From Candidatus Woesearchaeota archaeon (lineage in GTDB: Archaea; Nanobdellota; Nanobdellia; Woesearchaeales; 21-14-0-10-32-9): 8,392 nt of DNA. Made by a program: the position numbers and the translations under genes. Position 1 is the first letter of the stretch, and each line of letters starts with the position of its first letter. Of the stretch, positions 1 to 6,752 are shown one piece after another. The stretch is taken from contig PWWA01000057.1 in NCBI GenBank assembly GCA_003562145.1, forward strand, positions 1-8,392, in the 5' to 3' direction. The notes under the pieces were generated by a model. That model did no database searches, was not told where the DNA came from, and saw only the letters and a program-made list of their open reading frames with translations.

Positions 1-1
1 A

Positions 2-1441
2 AGCACTGTAAGGAATATTCCTGTTTCTATCTCTATTGTTATGAAGAAAGGCTCTTACACACTTTCTTACAACGTTAGCATCTCAGGAATCAGCAGGACC
101 ACTGAGATAATACTAGAAGAAATACAGGAAGAGCTTATTAAAAAGATGAACTTAGAAGACTTCTCTGTAGACGAAAAAACAGGGAAAGCAGACGAAAAGT
201 TTGAGCAAGAAGCCAAGAACCTAATAAACGCATACTTCCCCCACAGCCCAGAAGAAGACAGGGAAGTTCTCCTAAGCTACCTGCTGTCAAGATCCCTGGG
301 CATAGGATACGTAGACTTCCTCTTAAACGACCAGCACTTAGAAGAAATAACCATAGACAGCTCCAAAGAGCCAATAAGGGTTTATCATAGGAAGCACGGC
401 TGGCTCCACACAAACATATTTATGTCCACTGAGGAGCAGATAAGGCAGACCGCTGCGAGAATCGGCAGGAATATCGGGAGGCAGCTCAACACCCTGAACC
501 CGTTGCTTGACGCATACTTGTCCACAGGAGAAAGGGTTAACGCCACCATAAGCCCTATCACGCCAAAAGGAAACACTATAACCATAAGGAAGTTCTCCGA
601 GGACCCGTGGACCATTACAAGATTTATAGCTAACAAAACCATGAACTCAGACGTAGCAGCTCTTCTTTGGCAAGTCATGCACTACGAGATGTCCATCCTA
701 ATAGTAGGAGGCACGGCTTCAGGGAAGACCAGCACGCTTAACGCGTTAGCCAACTTTATCCCTCCAAACCAGAGAATAGTAAGCATAGAAGACACCAGGG
801 AACTTGCGCTTGCAAGCTACCTCTACTGGGTGCCGATGATGACAAGGCTTCCTAACGCAGAAGGAAAAGGAGATGTATCAATGGAGGACTTGCTGGTTAA
901 CAGCTTGCGAATGAGGCCAGACCGAATTCTCGTAGGGGAAGTAAGGCGCCACAGGGATGCCGAGACTATGTTCGAAGCAATACACACAGGGCACTCCTGC
1001 TACGGGACCTTCCACGCCAACAACACCCCTGAAGCCATAGCAAGGCTTACAAGCGAGCCAGTAAACGTTCCCAAAGCGCTTTTATCCGCAATCAACCTAA
1101 TGCTCGTGCAGTTCAGGAACAGGAGGACTGGGCAGAGAAGAACGCTTGAATTAGCAGAAGTCACGGACAGCAACAACTTTAACATACTCTACAAGTACAA
1201 CGCAAAGAAGGACATCTTAGAGCCTTCAAAGAGCTCAGAAAGGCTTTTCAGGGACCTAAGCGTCTTCACAGGCCTTTCAGAAAAAGAGCTAATGGAAGAC
1301 TTAAGAGAACGAAAATTCATACTTGACTCAATGGTCAAATTAAAAATATTCAACATCGAAAACGTAGGTAAGCTAATGGCAGACTATTACACTGATAAGA
1401 AGTCTTTAGTGAACCGTCTTAGGAAAGCTTTCAAAAAATGA
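2..1441 (+). CDS. Archaeal type IV filament/secretion ATPase (GspE/VirB11-like), 5' partial
   Basis: Cytoplasmic motor ATPase that powers assembly of a type IV pilus-like or secretion filament; this family forms hexamers beneath a membrane platform. Numbering from the Met at base 41: Walker A GGTASGKTS at about 223-231, Asp box IEDTRE at 249-254, Walker B RILVGEVR at 295-302, His-box HTGH at 315-318 followed by TFHANN. All catalytic motifs look intact. The C-terminal ~60 residues form the helical extension, ending in an AdYYTDK motif shared with the minus-strand paralogue. The Met at 41 is probably not the start: the frame is open back to base 2, and the upstream residues (ending IPVSISIV) align without gaps to an internal part of the paralogue (IPIKVTIR, about residues 44-51). 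No ribosome binding site precedes base 41. The true N-terminus is therefore off the left edge. It is the first visible gene of a four-gene plus-strand operon. Confidence 0.95.
   Translation, partial: STVRNIPVSISIVMKKGSYTLSYNVSISGISRTTEIILEEIQEELIKKMNLEDFSVDEKTGKADEKFEQEAKNLINAYFPHSPEEDREVLLSYLLSRSLGIGYVDFLLNDQHLEEITIDSSKEPIRVYHRKHGWLHTNIFMSTEEQIRQTAARIGRNIGRQLNTLNPLLDAYLSTGERVNATISPITPKGNTITIRKFSEDPWTITRFIANKTMNSDVAALLWQVMHYEMSILIVGGTASGKTSTLNALANFIPPNQRIVSIEDTRELALASYLYWVPMMTRLPNAEGKGDVSMEDLLVNSLRMRPDRILVGEVRRHRDAETMFEAIHTGHSCYGTFHANNTPEAIARLTSEPVNVPKALLSAINLMLVQFRNRRTGQRRTLELAEVTDSNNFNILYKYNAKKDILEPSKSSERLFRDLSVFTGLSEKELMEDLRERKFILDSMVKLKIFNIENVGKLMADYYTDKKSLVNRLRKAFKK
568..598 (+). repeat. 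31-nt block identical to the minus-strand ATPase gene (GNTITIRKFS)
   Basis: The bases are identical to the reverse complement of 7596-7626. The block encodes GNTITIRKFS in both ATPases. The next seven residues (a changed residue, then DPWTIT) are mostly conserved in protein but diverge at third positions at once. Confidence 0.8.
707..752 (+). repeat. 46-nt inverted block over Walker A, one mismatch
   Basis: Matches the reverse complement of 7442-7487. The first 38 nt are perfect, there is one difference at base 745, then 7 more matches. It encodes GGTASGKTSTLNALA in both copies, with 14 of 15 codons identical including the degenerate Leu, Ser, Thr and Gly codons. Confidence 0.85.
890..927 (+). 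repeat. 38-nt inverted block before Walker B, one mismatch
   Basis: Matches the reverse complement of 7267-7304, as 11 nt plus 26 nt around a single mismatch at 901. It encodes LLVNSLRMRPDR, and the same mixture of Leu (ttg, ctg) and Arg (cga, agg) codons is used in both copies. Synonymous differences resume in the Walker B strand itself. Confidence 0.8.
971..993 (+). repeat. 23-nt inverted block over the His box
   Basis: Identical to the reverse complement of 7201-7223; encodes FEAIHTG and most of the following His codon in both ATPases. The following TFHANN is conserved in protein but differs at three of six codons. Confidence 0.75.
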
Positions 1442-1462
1442 GGCAGGTGGTTTAACATAGTA

Positions 1463-2275
1463 ATGCTACTCTTTGACAACTTAGCGAAATATTTTCCTTT
1501 GCTCGAGCCAAGCCTAAAGGCTGCCAGGATGAGCCACACCCCCGGGAATTACCTTAAGAGATGCCTGATTTCCTCTCTTTCAATTAGCCTAGCATTGTTT
1601 CTATTCTTAGGCATCCTATCATTAACCTTTGGCCTGAAACTATGGTTCGCGCTTAGCTTCTTCATTGTATTCCTAGTGTTCTTCTTCTTCTATTTTTTCA
1701 ATATCCCAAAGTTCAACGTGCTACGAAGCGAAAAAGTGATAGAGTCAGAAATAGTTTCAGCCATAAGATTCCTCATAATGGAGCTAAAGAGTGAGCGCTC
1801 CCTTTACAGCGCAATGGATAACACGAGCAAAAACTTCGCCTTAACCGGAATTTATTTTGACGAAATAATTAATGGTGTCCGCCTCGGAAAAACCCTGGAA
1901 AAATCAATTAACGAGGCAGTAGAAATATGCCCCTCCCCCCACCTAAGGCAGGTTTACTGGCAACTCCTAAACAGCTTGCAGACAGGCGCAGACATAACAG
2001 ACTCCCTGGAGAACCTGCTGGATGACATCGTGGAAAAGCAAAAGATTAAGGTAGAAGAATACGGCCGCGAACTCAACGCCCTATCATTGTTTTACATGAT
2101 GATATCCATAATAATACCCACGATAGGCTTCACAATAGTTACAGCCGTCCTCACCTTCATAGGCATAAAAATATCCCTCGCACTATTACTATCCGCATGG
2201 GTAACCCTTTCACTAATACAATATTTTTTCCTGATAATGAGCTCATACAGAAGGCCGGCAGTGGAGGCATACTAA
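1463..2275 (+). CDS. Type IV filament platform protein 1 (GspF/TadC-like, T2SF domain)
   Basis: Polytopic membrane protein of 270 residues, expected to form part of the inner-membrane platform on which the ATPase acts. Hydrophobic segments lie at about 35-56, 60-79, 207-234 and 238-260. The cytoplasmic T2SF helical domain lies between the second and third segments (about 92-205) and contains a LLNSLQTGADI-type motif near 168-178, followed by the conserved FYMMISIIIP segment at 210-219. It is homologous to the minus-strand gene at 6737-5943, about 47% identical by hand count over about 143 gap-free residues. The start is ATG, 21 bp after the ATPase stop. The purine-rich GGCAGGTGG follows that stop directly, about 12 nt before the ATG, which is slightly long. 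No alternative ATG, GTG or TTG lies in frame between the stop and this ATG. Tight spacing argues for cotranscription with the ATPase. Confidence 0.92.
   Translation: MLLFDNLAKYFPLLEPSLKAARMSHTPGNYLKRCLISSLSISLALFLFLGILSLTFGLKLWFALSFFIVFLVFFFFYFFNIPKFNVLRSEKVIESEIVSAIRFLIMELKSERSLYSAMDNTSKNFALTGIYFDEIINGVRLGKTLEKSINEAVEICPSPHLRQVYWQLLNSLQTGADITDSLENLLDDIVEKQKIKVEEYGRELNALSLFYMMISIIIPTIGFTIVTAVLTFIGIKISLALLLSAWVTLSLIQYFFLIMSSYRRPAVEAY
2088..2112 (+). repeat. 25-nt inverted block in platform protein 1 genes
   Basis: Identical to the reverse complement of 6103-6127. It covers the codons for FYMMISI at the start of the third membrane segment in both platform-1 genes, whose overall protein identity is only about 47%. 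Confidence 0.7.
2261..2267 (+). promoter_or_regulatory. Ribosome binding site deciding a TTG start
   Basis: GTGGAGG lies inside the last codons of platform gene 1, and 9 nt separate it from the TTG at 2277. It is the strongest argument for starting platform gene 2 at TTG rather than at the distant internal ATG, and it implies coupled translation. Confidence 0.7.
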
Positions 2276-2276
2276 A

Positions 2277-3497
2277 TTGGCAGAAGAAAAAGACGAAGTA
2301 AGGAGTGTAAAGCCCCCTAGCCCTGCGAATACACGCAAGCCCGCCCAGAGCCCTCCAGAATCACTAAGCCCCCTAAGAAAATACGTGGAACCAGAGCCAG
2401 TCATAGACGAATTCTTCTTAAAACAAAAAACTATATCCTTTGAGAAAGCAGCCATAAGGAAAAAGCTAGGCATGGATGTGCCCGTAAAAGCAGAAAAGCA
2501 AAAAAAGGACTATTACGCTTACCTGAAAACAAGGTTTTACAAGGCAGGACTCGATGCCGACCCCCATAATTTCATAAAGGCCACGCTGTACATAACCCTT
2601 GCTTTGCTAGCCCCGACCTTGGTGCTGCTCGGGGTTTACCTTGTAACCATAGGGTCATCGTTCATCGCAATAATTGCGCTTTCATTAGCCTGGTGGGTAT
2701 TGGGATTCGCCATATTCTACCTCTTGGTAATAGTGGCGTCCAATGCTTACTTTAATTACCGCGCTTTCAAGAGGCGCCTGGAAGTTGAAAAAGTCCTCCC
2801 GGAATACCTTAGGCTAGTAGCAACTAATTACAGGTCTGGTTTGCCATTGCATAAAGCCTTGACTGCGAGCAACAGGCCGAGGTTCGGCGTTTTTTCAAAA
2901 GAAATTGAGATGATTGCAAAGATAACCAAGGTTAAGGGGAGCTTTGCGAAAGCCCTCGAGATTTTCGGTAAGAAATTCGACTCCAAAGTACTTGAAAGGG
3001 CGATGAACAGCATCTCGGTAAGCGTAAGAAGCGGCTCAAGCGTCTCCCAACTCCTCGAAGACATCGCTGACAACATAACTAAGATGAGAAGCATGCGCCT
3101 AAGGCTTGCAGCAAGCGTAAAAAATTACATTATATTCATAGTCATAGCTGGCGTAATAATTGCGCCGCTCATGTTCTCCATGAGCTACCATTTGAACATG
3201 ACCATAAGCGATGTTAAGGACAGGCTTGATGACCAGAGAAGCGCATCTCCCAGCAGTGCCCAGCACTCAGTGCTCGCAGCAGTGCGCGGGGATGGCGGCG
3301 TGCTGCCTGCAAACTTTGATATTTTTGCTACGCTGATGATATTGACTAACAGCGTTGTTTCAGGATTAGTTATAGGGATGATTAAGTACGGGAATTTCCA
3401 TCAGGGCATGAGAAATATTCCTGTATTCATAATAGTATCATTGGCGCTTTACACTACTGGAAAAATTATCCTTGCTGGAGTAATGGTTATTGTATGA
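2277..3497 (+). CDS. Type IV filament platform protein 2 (GspF/TadC-like), TTG start
   Basis: Second platform protein, 406 residues. The first ~80 residues are predicted disordered and cytoplasmic, rich in Pro, Lys and Glu. Hydrophobic segments follow at about 101-124, 128-153, 283-303, 347-369 and 380-403. The T2SF domain (about 168-282) carries the family's typical VLPEYLRL, RSGLPLHKAL and RPRFGVFSKEIE stretches. A polar, probably extracytoplasmic loop lies at about 304-346. The TTG start is 1 bp after the preceding stop and is chosen because GTGGAGG lies 9 nt upstream, inside the end of that gene; the next in-frame Met is only at residue 66. Its homologue is the minus-strand gene at 5933-4812, with visibly lower identity than the other two paralogue pairs and an unrelated N-terminal tail. 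Having two different platform proteins per ATPase resembles Tad and archaeal EppA-dependent pili. Partnership with platform protein 1 is inferred from family and operon. Confidence 0.9.
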   Translation: MAEEKDEVRSVKPPSPANTRKPAQSPPESLSPLRKYVEPEPVIDEFFLKQKTISFEKAAIRKKLGMDVPVKAEKQKKDYYAYLKTRFYKAGLDADPHNFIKATLYITLALLAPTLVLLGVYLVTIGSSFIAIIALSLAWWVLGFAIFYLLVIVASNAYFNYRAFKRRLEVEKVLPEYLRLVATNYRSGLPLHKALTASNRPRFGVFSKEIEMIAKITKVKGSFAKALEIFGKKFDSKVLERAMNSISVSVRSGSSVSQLLEDIADNITKMRSMRLRLAASVKNYIIFIVIAGVIIAPLMFSMSYHLNMTISDVKDRLDDQRSASPSSAQHSVLAAVRGDGGVLPANFDIFATLMILTNSVVSGLVIGMIKYGNFHQGMRNIPVFIIVSLALYTTGKIILAGVMVIV

Positions 3498-3502
3498 GGT
3501 GA
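3496..3502 (+). promoter_or_regulatory. Ribosome binding site overlapping a stop codon (wHTH gene)
   Basis: GAGGTGA begins within the TGA stop of platform gene 2 and sits 4 nt before the ATG at 3507. It is an almost complete complement of the archaeal 16S 3' end and supports this start. Confidence 0.7.
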
Positions 3503-3506
3503 AAAT

Positions 3507-3704
3507 ATGGCGGTTATTGAAACAAAAGCGGATGAGCTAATGGGCTTGTTAAAGGAAAAGGGGAGAATATCTTCTAAAGATGCAGCTAAAGCTATAGGCG
3601 TAGAAGAGCCATATGTTAGGAAGCTCGCGCTTATACTGCACAAGCGGGACCTGATAGACATTAACGCTACGGCTTTCATGCTGTGGCTTGTTGCAAAAGA
3701 ATAA
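3507..3704 (+). CDS. Small winged helix-turn-helix protein
   Basis: A 65-residue protein with a compact helix-turn-helix pattern: helix 1 at about 4-18, helix 2 at 22-30 (SSKDAAKAIG), a presumed recognition helix at 34-46, and a short beta wing over IDINATAFMLWLV. Residues such as SKDAAKAIGV and the spacing up to LILHKRDLI fit archaeal MarR/ArsR-like wHTH folds. It begins with ATG 9 bp after the second platform gene. The sequence GAGGTGA overlaps that gene's stop codon and leaves 4 nt to the ATG, a strong site implying translational coupling. It could be a transcriptional regulator of the pilus genes, or the fold may serve as a protein-interaction module; the sequence does not decide. The minus-strand cassette has no counterpart at the same position. 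The fold call rests on pattern recognition only. Confidence 0.82.
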   Translation: MAVIETKADELMGLLKEKGRISSKDAAKAIGVEEPYVRKLALILHKRDLIDINATAFMLWLVAKE

Positions 3705-3715
3705 ACTTTCTTTTT
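3695..3715. terminator. Possible bidirectional T-rich termination region
   Basis: The two arms converge here with only 9 bp between stop codons. After the plus-strand stop comes ACTTTCTTTTT, and after the minus-strand stop comes TTTATTCTTTT (minus strand, 3705-3695). Archaeal termination commonly needs only T-rich tracts. No hairpin is seen. Confidence 0.4.
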
Positions 3716-4667
3716 ATTGCTGCACTATCTTGTTCTCTTCGAGGAAATCCCATACAGACACGTCATGTTCTTTGCATACAAAACTCCTTATTTTCTGTGT
3801 CCTCGTCTTATCCCACAAATCCATCTTAATCATTTTGTTCACAGGCATCGTGCTGCCGCACAACGCACAAGTATAACTCACCATGTACGGCAGTATAAGG
3901 TACATTATCTCATTTATTTCAACTAATAATGGCTTGTTAGGGCTATGGAAATACATGTGGATGCCTGTGTTAAGCATGCCCCTTATGGCTGCTGTCAGCG
4001 TCCTTATTGAGTACTCGTCATCCCTGGCTTTTTTCAGGTCTTTTTCAGCGTAGTAATAAGAAGAATTCTTTTCCAGCCTGATCTCCCCGTCTTTCCTGAT
4101 GAGTTCCTTTGGCCTCACCCGCCTATATAGCTTCAGCAAGCCCTTCCATACCTCGAGCCCCTCACGGCTATTATTAAACCTGTATATTGTTGGCGCTACC
4201 CTAAAAGAGTTTCTTTCTATAGGCCCAGTCTTGTCAGGCATGCTAATATTTTGGCTTTCCCTATCATGATCCAGTATTATGTTAACTATCTCTTTTTTCC
4301 AGCCCTTCCTTAAGAATTCCTGCTCAATATCCTTTTCTCTCCTGCCTCTCGAAATTCCTTCCTCAACATATTTCTCAGCTGCCAATAAGTACTCCTTCGA
4401 TAATGTGATGCCGATGAGCCTCAGGCGCTCAAGCTCAAGGCTGGCTATCTTCTCCCTTATGTGAGATATCAGCTCTTTTTTTTTGTAGCCAGCAAGATTA
4501 GTTGGGATTATCTTAAAGCCAAAAGTGCTTTTCAAGTGCTCAGAAAGCTTGCTATCCTCGTCCTTGAATTGGTTCATAAATTCGTTATCGCCCAGCGTGA
4601 TTATGTGTACTGCGAGGTTCCTAAGCTCGCTTATCCTTTCCTTGAACCGGTCTTGCAGCTCTGACAT
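3714..4667 (-). CDS. Unknown protein with C-terminal CxxC...CxxH metal-binding site
   Basis: I do not recognise this 317-residue protein as a named family. It has no signal peptide or membrane segment and is Lys/Glu/Arg rich, so it is probably cytoplasmic. Residues about 95-134 form a helical stretch containing a GW...EIVNIILDH pattern, similar to a short helical module I associate with uncultivated-archaeal proteins (inference). A mixed alpha/beta middle region (about 155-255) is followed by a likely single zinc site: Cys267 and Cys270 (CALC), Cys298 and His301 (CKEH), then a short VSVWDFLEENK tail. The ATG at 4667 is preceded by an in-frame TAG about 13 nt upstream and has no Shine-Dalgarno, so a leaderless transcript is possible. 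It follows the minus-strand cassette after 144 bp in the same direction. It may be an accessory of that system or an unrelated neighbour. Confidence 0.8.
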   Translation of the reverse strand: MSELQDRFKERISELRNLAVHIITLGDNEFMNQFKDEDSKLSEHLKSTFGFKIIPTNLAGYKKKELISHIREKIASLELERLRLIGITLSKEYLLAAEKYVEEGISRGRREKDIEQEFLRKGWKKEIVNIILDHDRESQNISMPDKTGPIERNSFRVAPTIYRFNNSREGLEVWKGLLKLYRRVRPKELIRKDGEIRLEKNSSYYYAEKDLKKARDDEYSIRTLTAAIRGMLNTGIHMYFHSPNKPLLVEINEIMYLILPYMVSYTCALCGSTMPVNKMIKMDLWDKTRTQKIRSFVCKEHDVSVWDFLEENKIVQQ

Positions 4668-4811
4668 TTTGCGTACGCACTAAATTAAAAGCCCCCTGCA
4701 TGGAAGCGTATTTCCTCTTTTTCAAGCTATTAAAACAGCTTTCCTTCTATAAAAATATTATCTTTATCACAATCATTCTTCATCGCTTGCAGCCTTTTTT
4801 CCTTAAGCCTC
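4668..4811 (-). other. 144-bp gap between the minus-strand cassette and the metal-site gene
   Basis: Read on the minus strand, it begins with GGAGG overlapping the TAG stop of platform gene 2. It holds several AT-rich elements (around 4748-4757, 4728-4737, 4681-4690), a weak AAGCT/AGCTT inverted pair around 4724-4741, and the TGCGTACGCA palindrome. A 17-codon frame (4783-4730) is too short to support as a gene. The gap probably contains the promoter of the 317-residue gene, but no single TATA element is at an ideal distance. Confidence 0.4.
4670..4679. repeat. 10-bp perfect palindrome ahead of the metal-site gene
   Basis: TGCGTACGCA equals its own reverse complement and lies 2 bp upstream of the ATG at 4667, downstream of an AT-rich TTTTAATTTA element at 4681-4690. 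It could be a dimeric regulator's operator at the promoter/start region. The symmetry does not extend further, so chance is also possible. Confidence 0.35.
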
Positions 4812-5933
4812 CTAGAAAAACCCGCTCAAAGCATACGAAAATAAGCCTAAGGCAACGAAATAGATAATTAGGCCTATGCCTATAAAAAAAGGTATTGTCT
4901 TTAAGCCATCCTTTATGTTGCCGCGCTGTATAGTGCTTATTATCGCTGCGGAGAAAAAAGATGATATTGATATTATAATTATGGCGAATGTCATGAAATC
5001 TTCCTTTGATATGCTCTCTCCTGAGAAGTCAAAAGAAAAAAATCCCCTGCCAACGCCGCCTGAATCAAATTCTACCTGCGTGGTTATCTCCTTTACAACC
5101 CCGAGCAGCTCCGTGCTAAGCGCGAAAAGAATTGGCGCAGCGACAATTGTTGCGATACCTATGAATATAACGTAAGTAGTGACGTTTGCAGAGATTTCTT
5201 TCCTCATCAGCTTAGTCTCCTGGATGTTCAGCGAAATCTTGTTAAGCAGCACGGATAATTCACCGCCAGCCCTAATCCCTGCAACTATGAGGCTGATGGA
5301 CTCTTTAAGTATCTTAGAATCATATTTTCTTGAGAAATTTATGAGTGCCTTGTCAAGGTCTTCACCAGCAATAGTTGCCTTTGCAATCTCTTCTATCTCA
5401 ACGGCAAGCACCCCGAATTTCGGCCTTACAGCAAACCACAAAGCCCTGTCAATAGGCATCCCTGCGCTAATATTCGCTGATGCGAGCTGCAAAAAGTCAG
5501 GCAGCACCTCTTCTATTTGCTTTGTTCTATGGTATATCTTTATATCCAGCAAGAGGCAGTAAATCAATGCGAGCAACGCATAAAACAGGAAAAGGAACAA
5601 TGTCCATATTGAGAGCAGCATAAGAAGAATTATTCCCAGCCTAGCATCGTTGGCGACCCCCATTGCTATTACGGCTATGCTTAGAACGGCTGCCAGCACC
5701 ACGCTGCTCAAAATAATTTTTTTCCTAATTATTCTTGGGTCTGTGTCATAGCCTGACTTCTCGAGGCGCTCCTCTATTATCTTAGTAAAAAATTTCTTTT
5801 TTTCCCTTTTCTTGCTCTTCTTGTCGAATTTGCTTTTTATCCTGCGCTCCTTTTTTTCAGGCTTTTTCTCCTCCTTAGTCTCCTCCCCTTTTTTCTTCGG
5901 AGTACTTTTTTTTGTTACGAATTTGTTTACCAC
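4812..5933 (-). CDS. Type IV filament platform protein 2 (GspF/TadC-like), GTG start
   Basis: Platform protein of 373 residues, counterpart of the plus-strand gene at 2277-3497. Residues 8-48 form an extremely basic, Lys-rich cytoplasmic tail with some Glu. Hydrophobic segments lie at about 73-93, 97-128, 252-273, 312-334 and 346-369. The T2SF domain (about 138-250) carries EEVLPDFLQL, SAGMPIDRAL and RPKFGVLAVEIE, which match the paralogue position by position. The loop at about 274-311 is Gly/Ser/Phe rich and presumably extracytoplasmic. The GTG start is supported by TGAGG, which overlaps the upstream gene's stop and leaves 7 nt to the GTG. An ATG two bases earlier is out of frame and runs into a stop after two codons. 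Its stop codon is part of TAGGAGG, yet no convincing gene follows closely. Confidence 0.9.
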   Translation of the reverse strand: MVNKFVTKKSTPKKKGEETKEEKKPEKKERRIKSKFDKKSKKREKKKFFTKIIEERLEKSGYDTDPRIIRKKIILSSVVLAAVLSIAVIAMGVANDARLGIILLMLLSIWTLFLFLFYALLALIYCLLLDIKIYHRTKQIEEVLPDFLQLASANISAGMPIDRALWFAVRPKFGVLAVEIEEIAKATIAGEDLDKALINFSRKYDSKILKESISLIVAGIRAGGELSVLLNKISLNIQETKLMRKEISANVTTYVIFIGIATIVAAPILFALSTELLGVVKEITTQVEFDSGGVGRGFFSFDFSGESISKEDFMTFAIIIISISSFFSAAIISTIQRGNIKDGLKTIPFFIGIGLIIYFVALGLFSYALSGFF

Positions 5934-5940
5934 ATTCTTT

Positions 5941-5945
5941 CCTCA
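5941..5945 (-). promoter_or_regulatory. Ribosome binding site overlapping a stop codon (GTG start)
   Basis: The TGA stop of platform gene 1 plus the next two bases gives TGAGG, 7 nt before the GTG at 5933. It decides the GTG start of platform gene 2 on the minus strand. Confidence 0.65.
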
Positions 5946-6737
5946 CGTGCTTATGGGGGGCCTCGCCGATTTTATCATTGAAAGGAACATAAACTGGATA
6001 AGTCCTACTAGCAGGGCTATTACTATGAAAAAAGGCATGGTTATATTCAAGCCCATAAACGTTGCAAGTATGACTAGCATAGTTATTCCAAGCGACGGTA
6101 TGATTATGGATATCATCATGTAAAACATCGCCATTGGGTTTAGCCTCTTGCCGTATTCGTTCACAGCTATTTGCTGTTCCCTTACCGCTTGGTCAAGTAT
6201 CACGTTTAGCGAGCTGCTGATATTGGCGCCTGTTTTCGATGAGTTAAGAATCTGCCATAGTATCTTTCTTAGGTTAGAGGATGGCGTTATAAGCATTGTC
6301 TCGTTAATCGCGTCTTCAAGGCTGGTTCCCAGGTATACCCTGTCGACTATGTCGCCGAAGTAAGAGCCTGCGATAGGATAGCTTTTTTTGACGTTCTCAA
6401 ACGACTCATATAATGGCACGCCTGATTCCATTTCGATTATGAGGTACCTGCCTGCGAATATTATTTCCTGGTCTATTTCTTTCTTTATTCTTTCTATCTT
6501 TAAGTCCACGTACTTAAGAAAGTACATGAATAATACTGGGAAGAATACTATTCCCGCCAGCAGAGACCAGGGGCTAAATGTAAACAAGAATACGACGAGG
6601 GTGATGCCGCCTGAAAGCGTGGCTGCGGTGAATAATATCTTTTTTACGTATTCCTCGGGCTCGTCGTAAATGCTTGCCTGCCTTAGCTTCGTTTTAATGC
6701 CTGGGAGTTCCCTGGAGATTCTCCTATATATTTCCAT
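5943..6737 (-). CDS. Type IV filament platform protein 1 (GspF/TadC-like, T2SF domain)
   Basis: Membrane platform protein of 264 residues, counterpart of the plus-strand gene at 1463-2275. Hydrophobic segments lie at about 34-54, 57-75, 203-227 and 232-255, with the cytoplasmic T2SF domain between the second and third (about 88-200). Shared landmarks include WQILNSSKTGANIS at 161-174 and FYMMISIIIPSLG at 205-217. The ATG start is 12 bp after the ATPase stop. TGAGGA, formed by that stop plus three bases, leaves 9 nt to the ATG, so translation is probably coupled. The stop codon itself contributes to the ribosome binding site of the next gene, 9 bp away. The role as base of the pilus or secretion motor is from family knowledge; partnership with the adjacent ATPase and second platform gene is inferred from the operon. 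Confidence 0.92.
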   Translation of the reverse strand: MEIYRRISRELPGIKTKLRQASIYDEPEEYVKKILFTAATLSGGITLVVFLFTFSPWSLLAGIVFFPVLFMYFLKYVDLKIERIKKEIDQEIIFAGRYLIIEMESGVPLYESFENVKKSYPIAGSYFGDIVDRVYLGTSLEDAINETMLITPSSNLRKILWQILNSSKTGANISSSLNVILDQAVREQQIAVNEYGKRLNPMAMFYMMISIIIPSLGITMLVILATFMGLNITMPFFIVIALLVGLIQFMFLSMIKSARPPIST

Positions 6738-6746
6738 TTGGATTTG

Positions 6747-6752
6747 TCCTCA
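6747..6752 (-). promoter_or_regulatory. Ribosome binding site overlapping a stop codon (platform gene 1)
   Basis: TGAGGA is built from the ATPase stop codon plus three bases and lies 9 nt before the ATG at 6737. It implies termination-reinitiation coupling between ATPase and platform protein. Confidence 0.65.

Noticed and set aside
41..1441. Archaellum (FlaI/FlaJ) operon
   Set aside because: Archaellum clusters have a single FlaJ and accessory FlaF/G/H genes. Here there are two platform proteins per ATPase and no FlaH-like gene, which fits a Tad/Epd-type pilus better.
3688..3926. Plus-strand frames starting in the end of the wHTH gene or just beyond
   Set aside because: They run antisense to the C-terminal metal-site region of the 317-residue protein and have no ribosome binding site.
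4724..4741. AAGCT / AGCTT inverted pair as a terminator hairpin
   Set aside because: The stem is only 5 bp with an 8-nt AT-rich loop and no T-run directly after it. Chance is likely.
4730..4783. 17-codon minus-strand frame (MKNDCDKDNIF...) after platform gene 2
   Set aside because: Too short, 24 nt from the GGAGG, no recognisable pattern and no plus-cassette equivalent.
5179..5562. A 127-codon plus-strand frame
   Set aside because: Antisense to the T2SF domain of platform protein 2. Its hydrophobic composition simply mirrors the coding strand.
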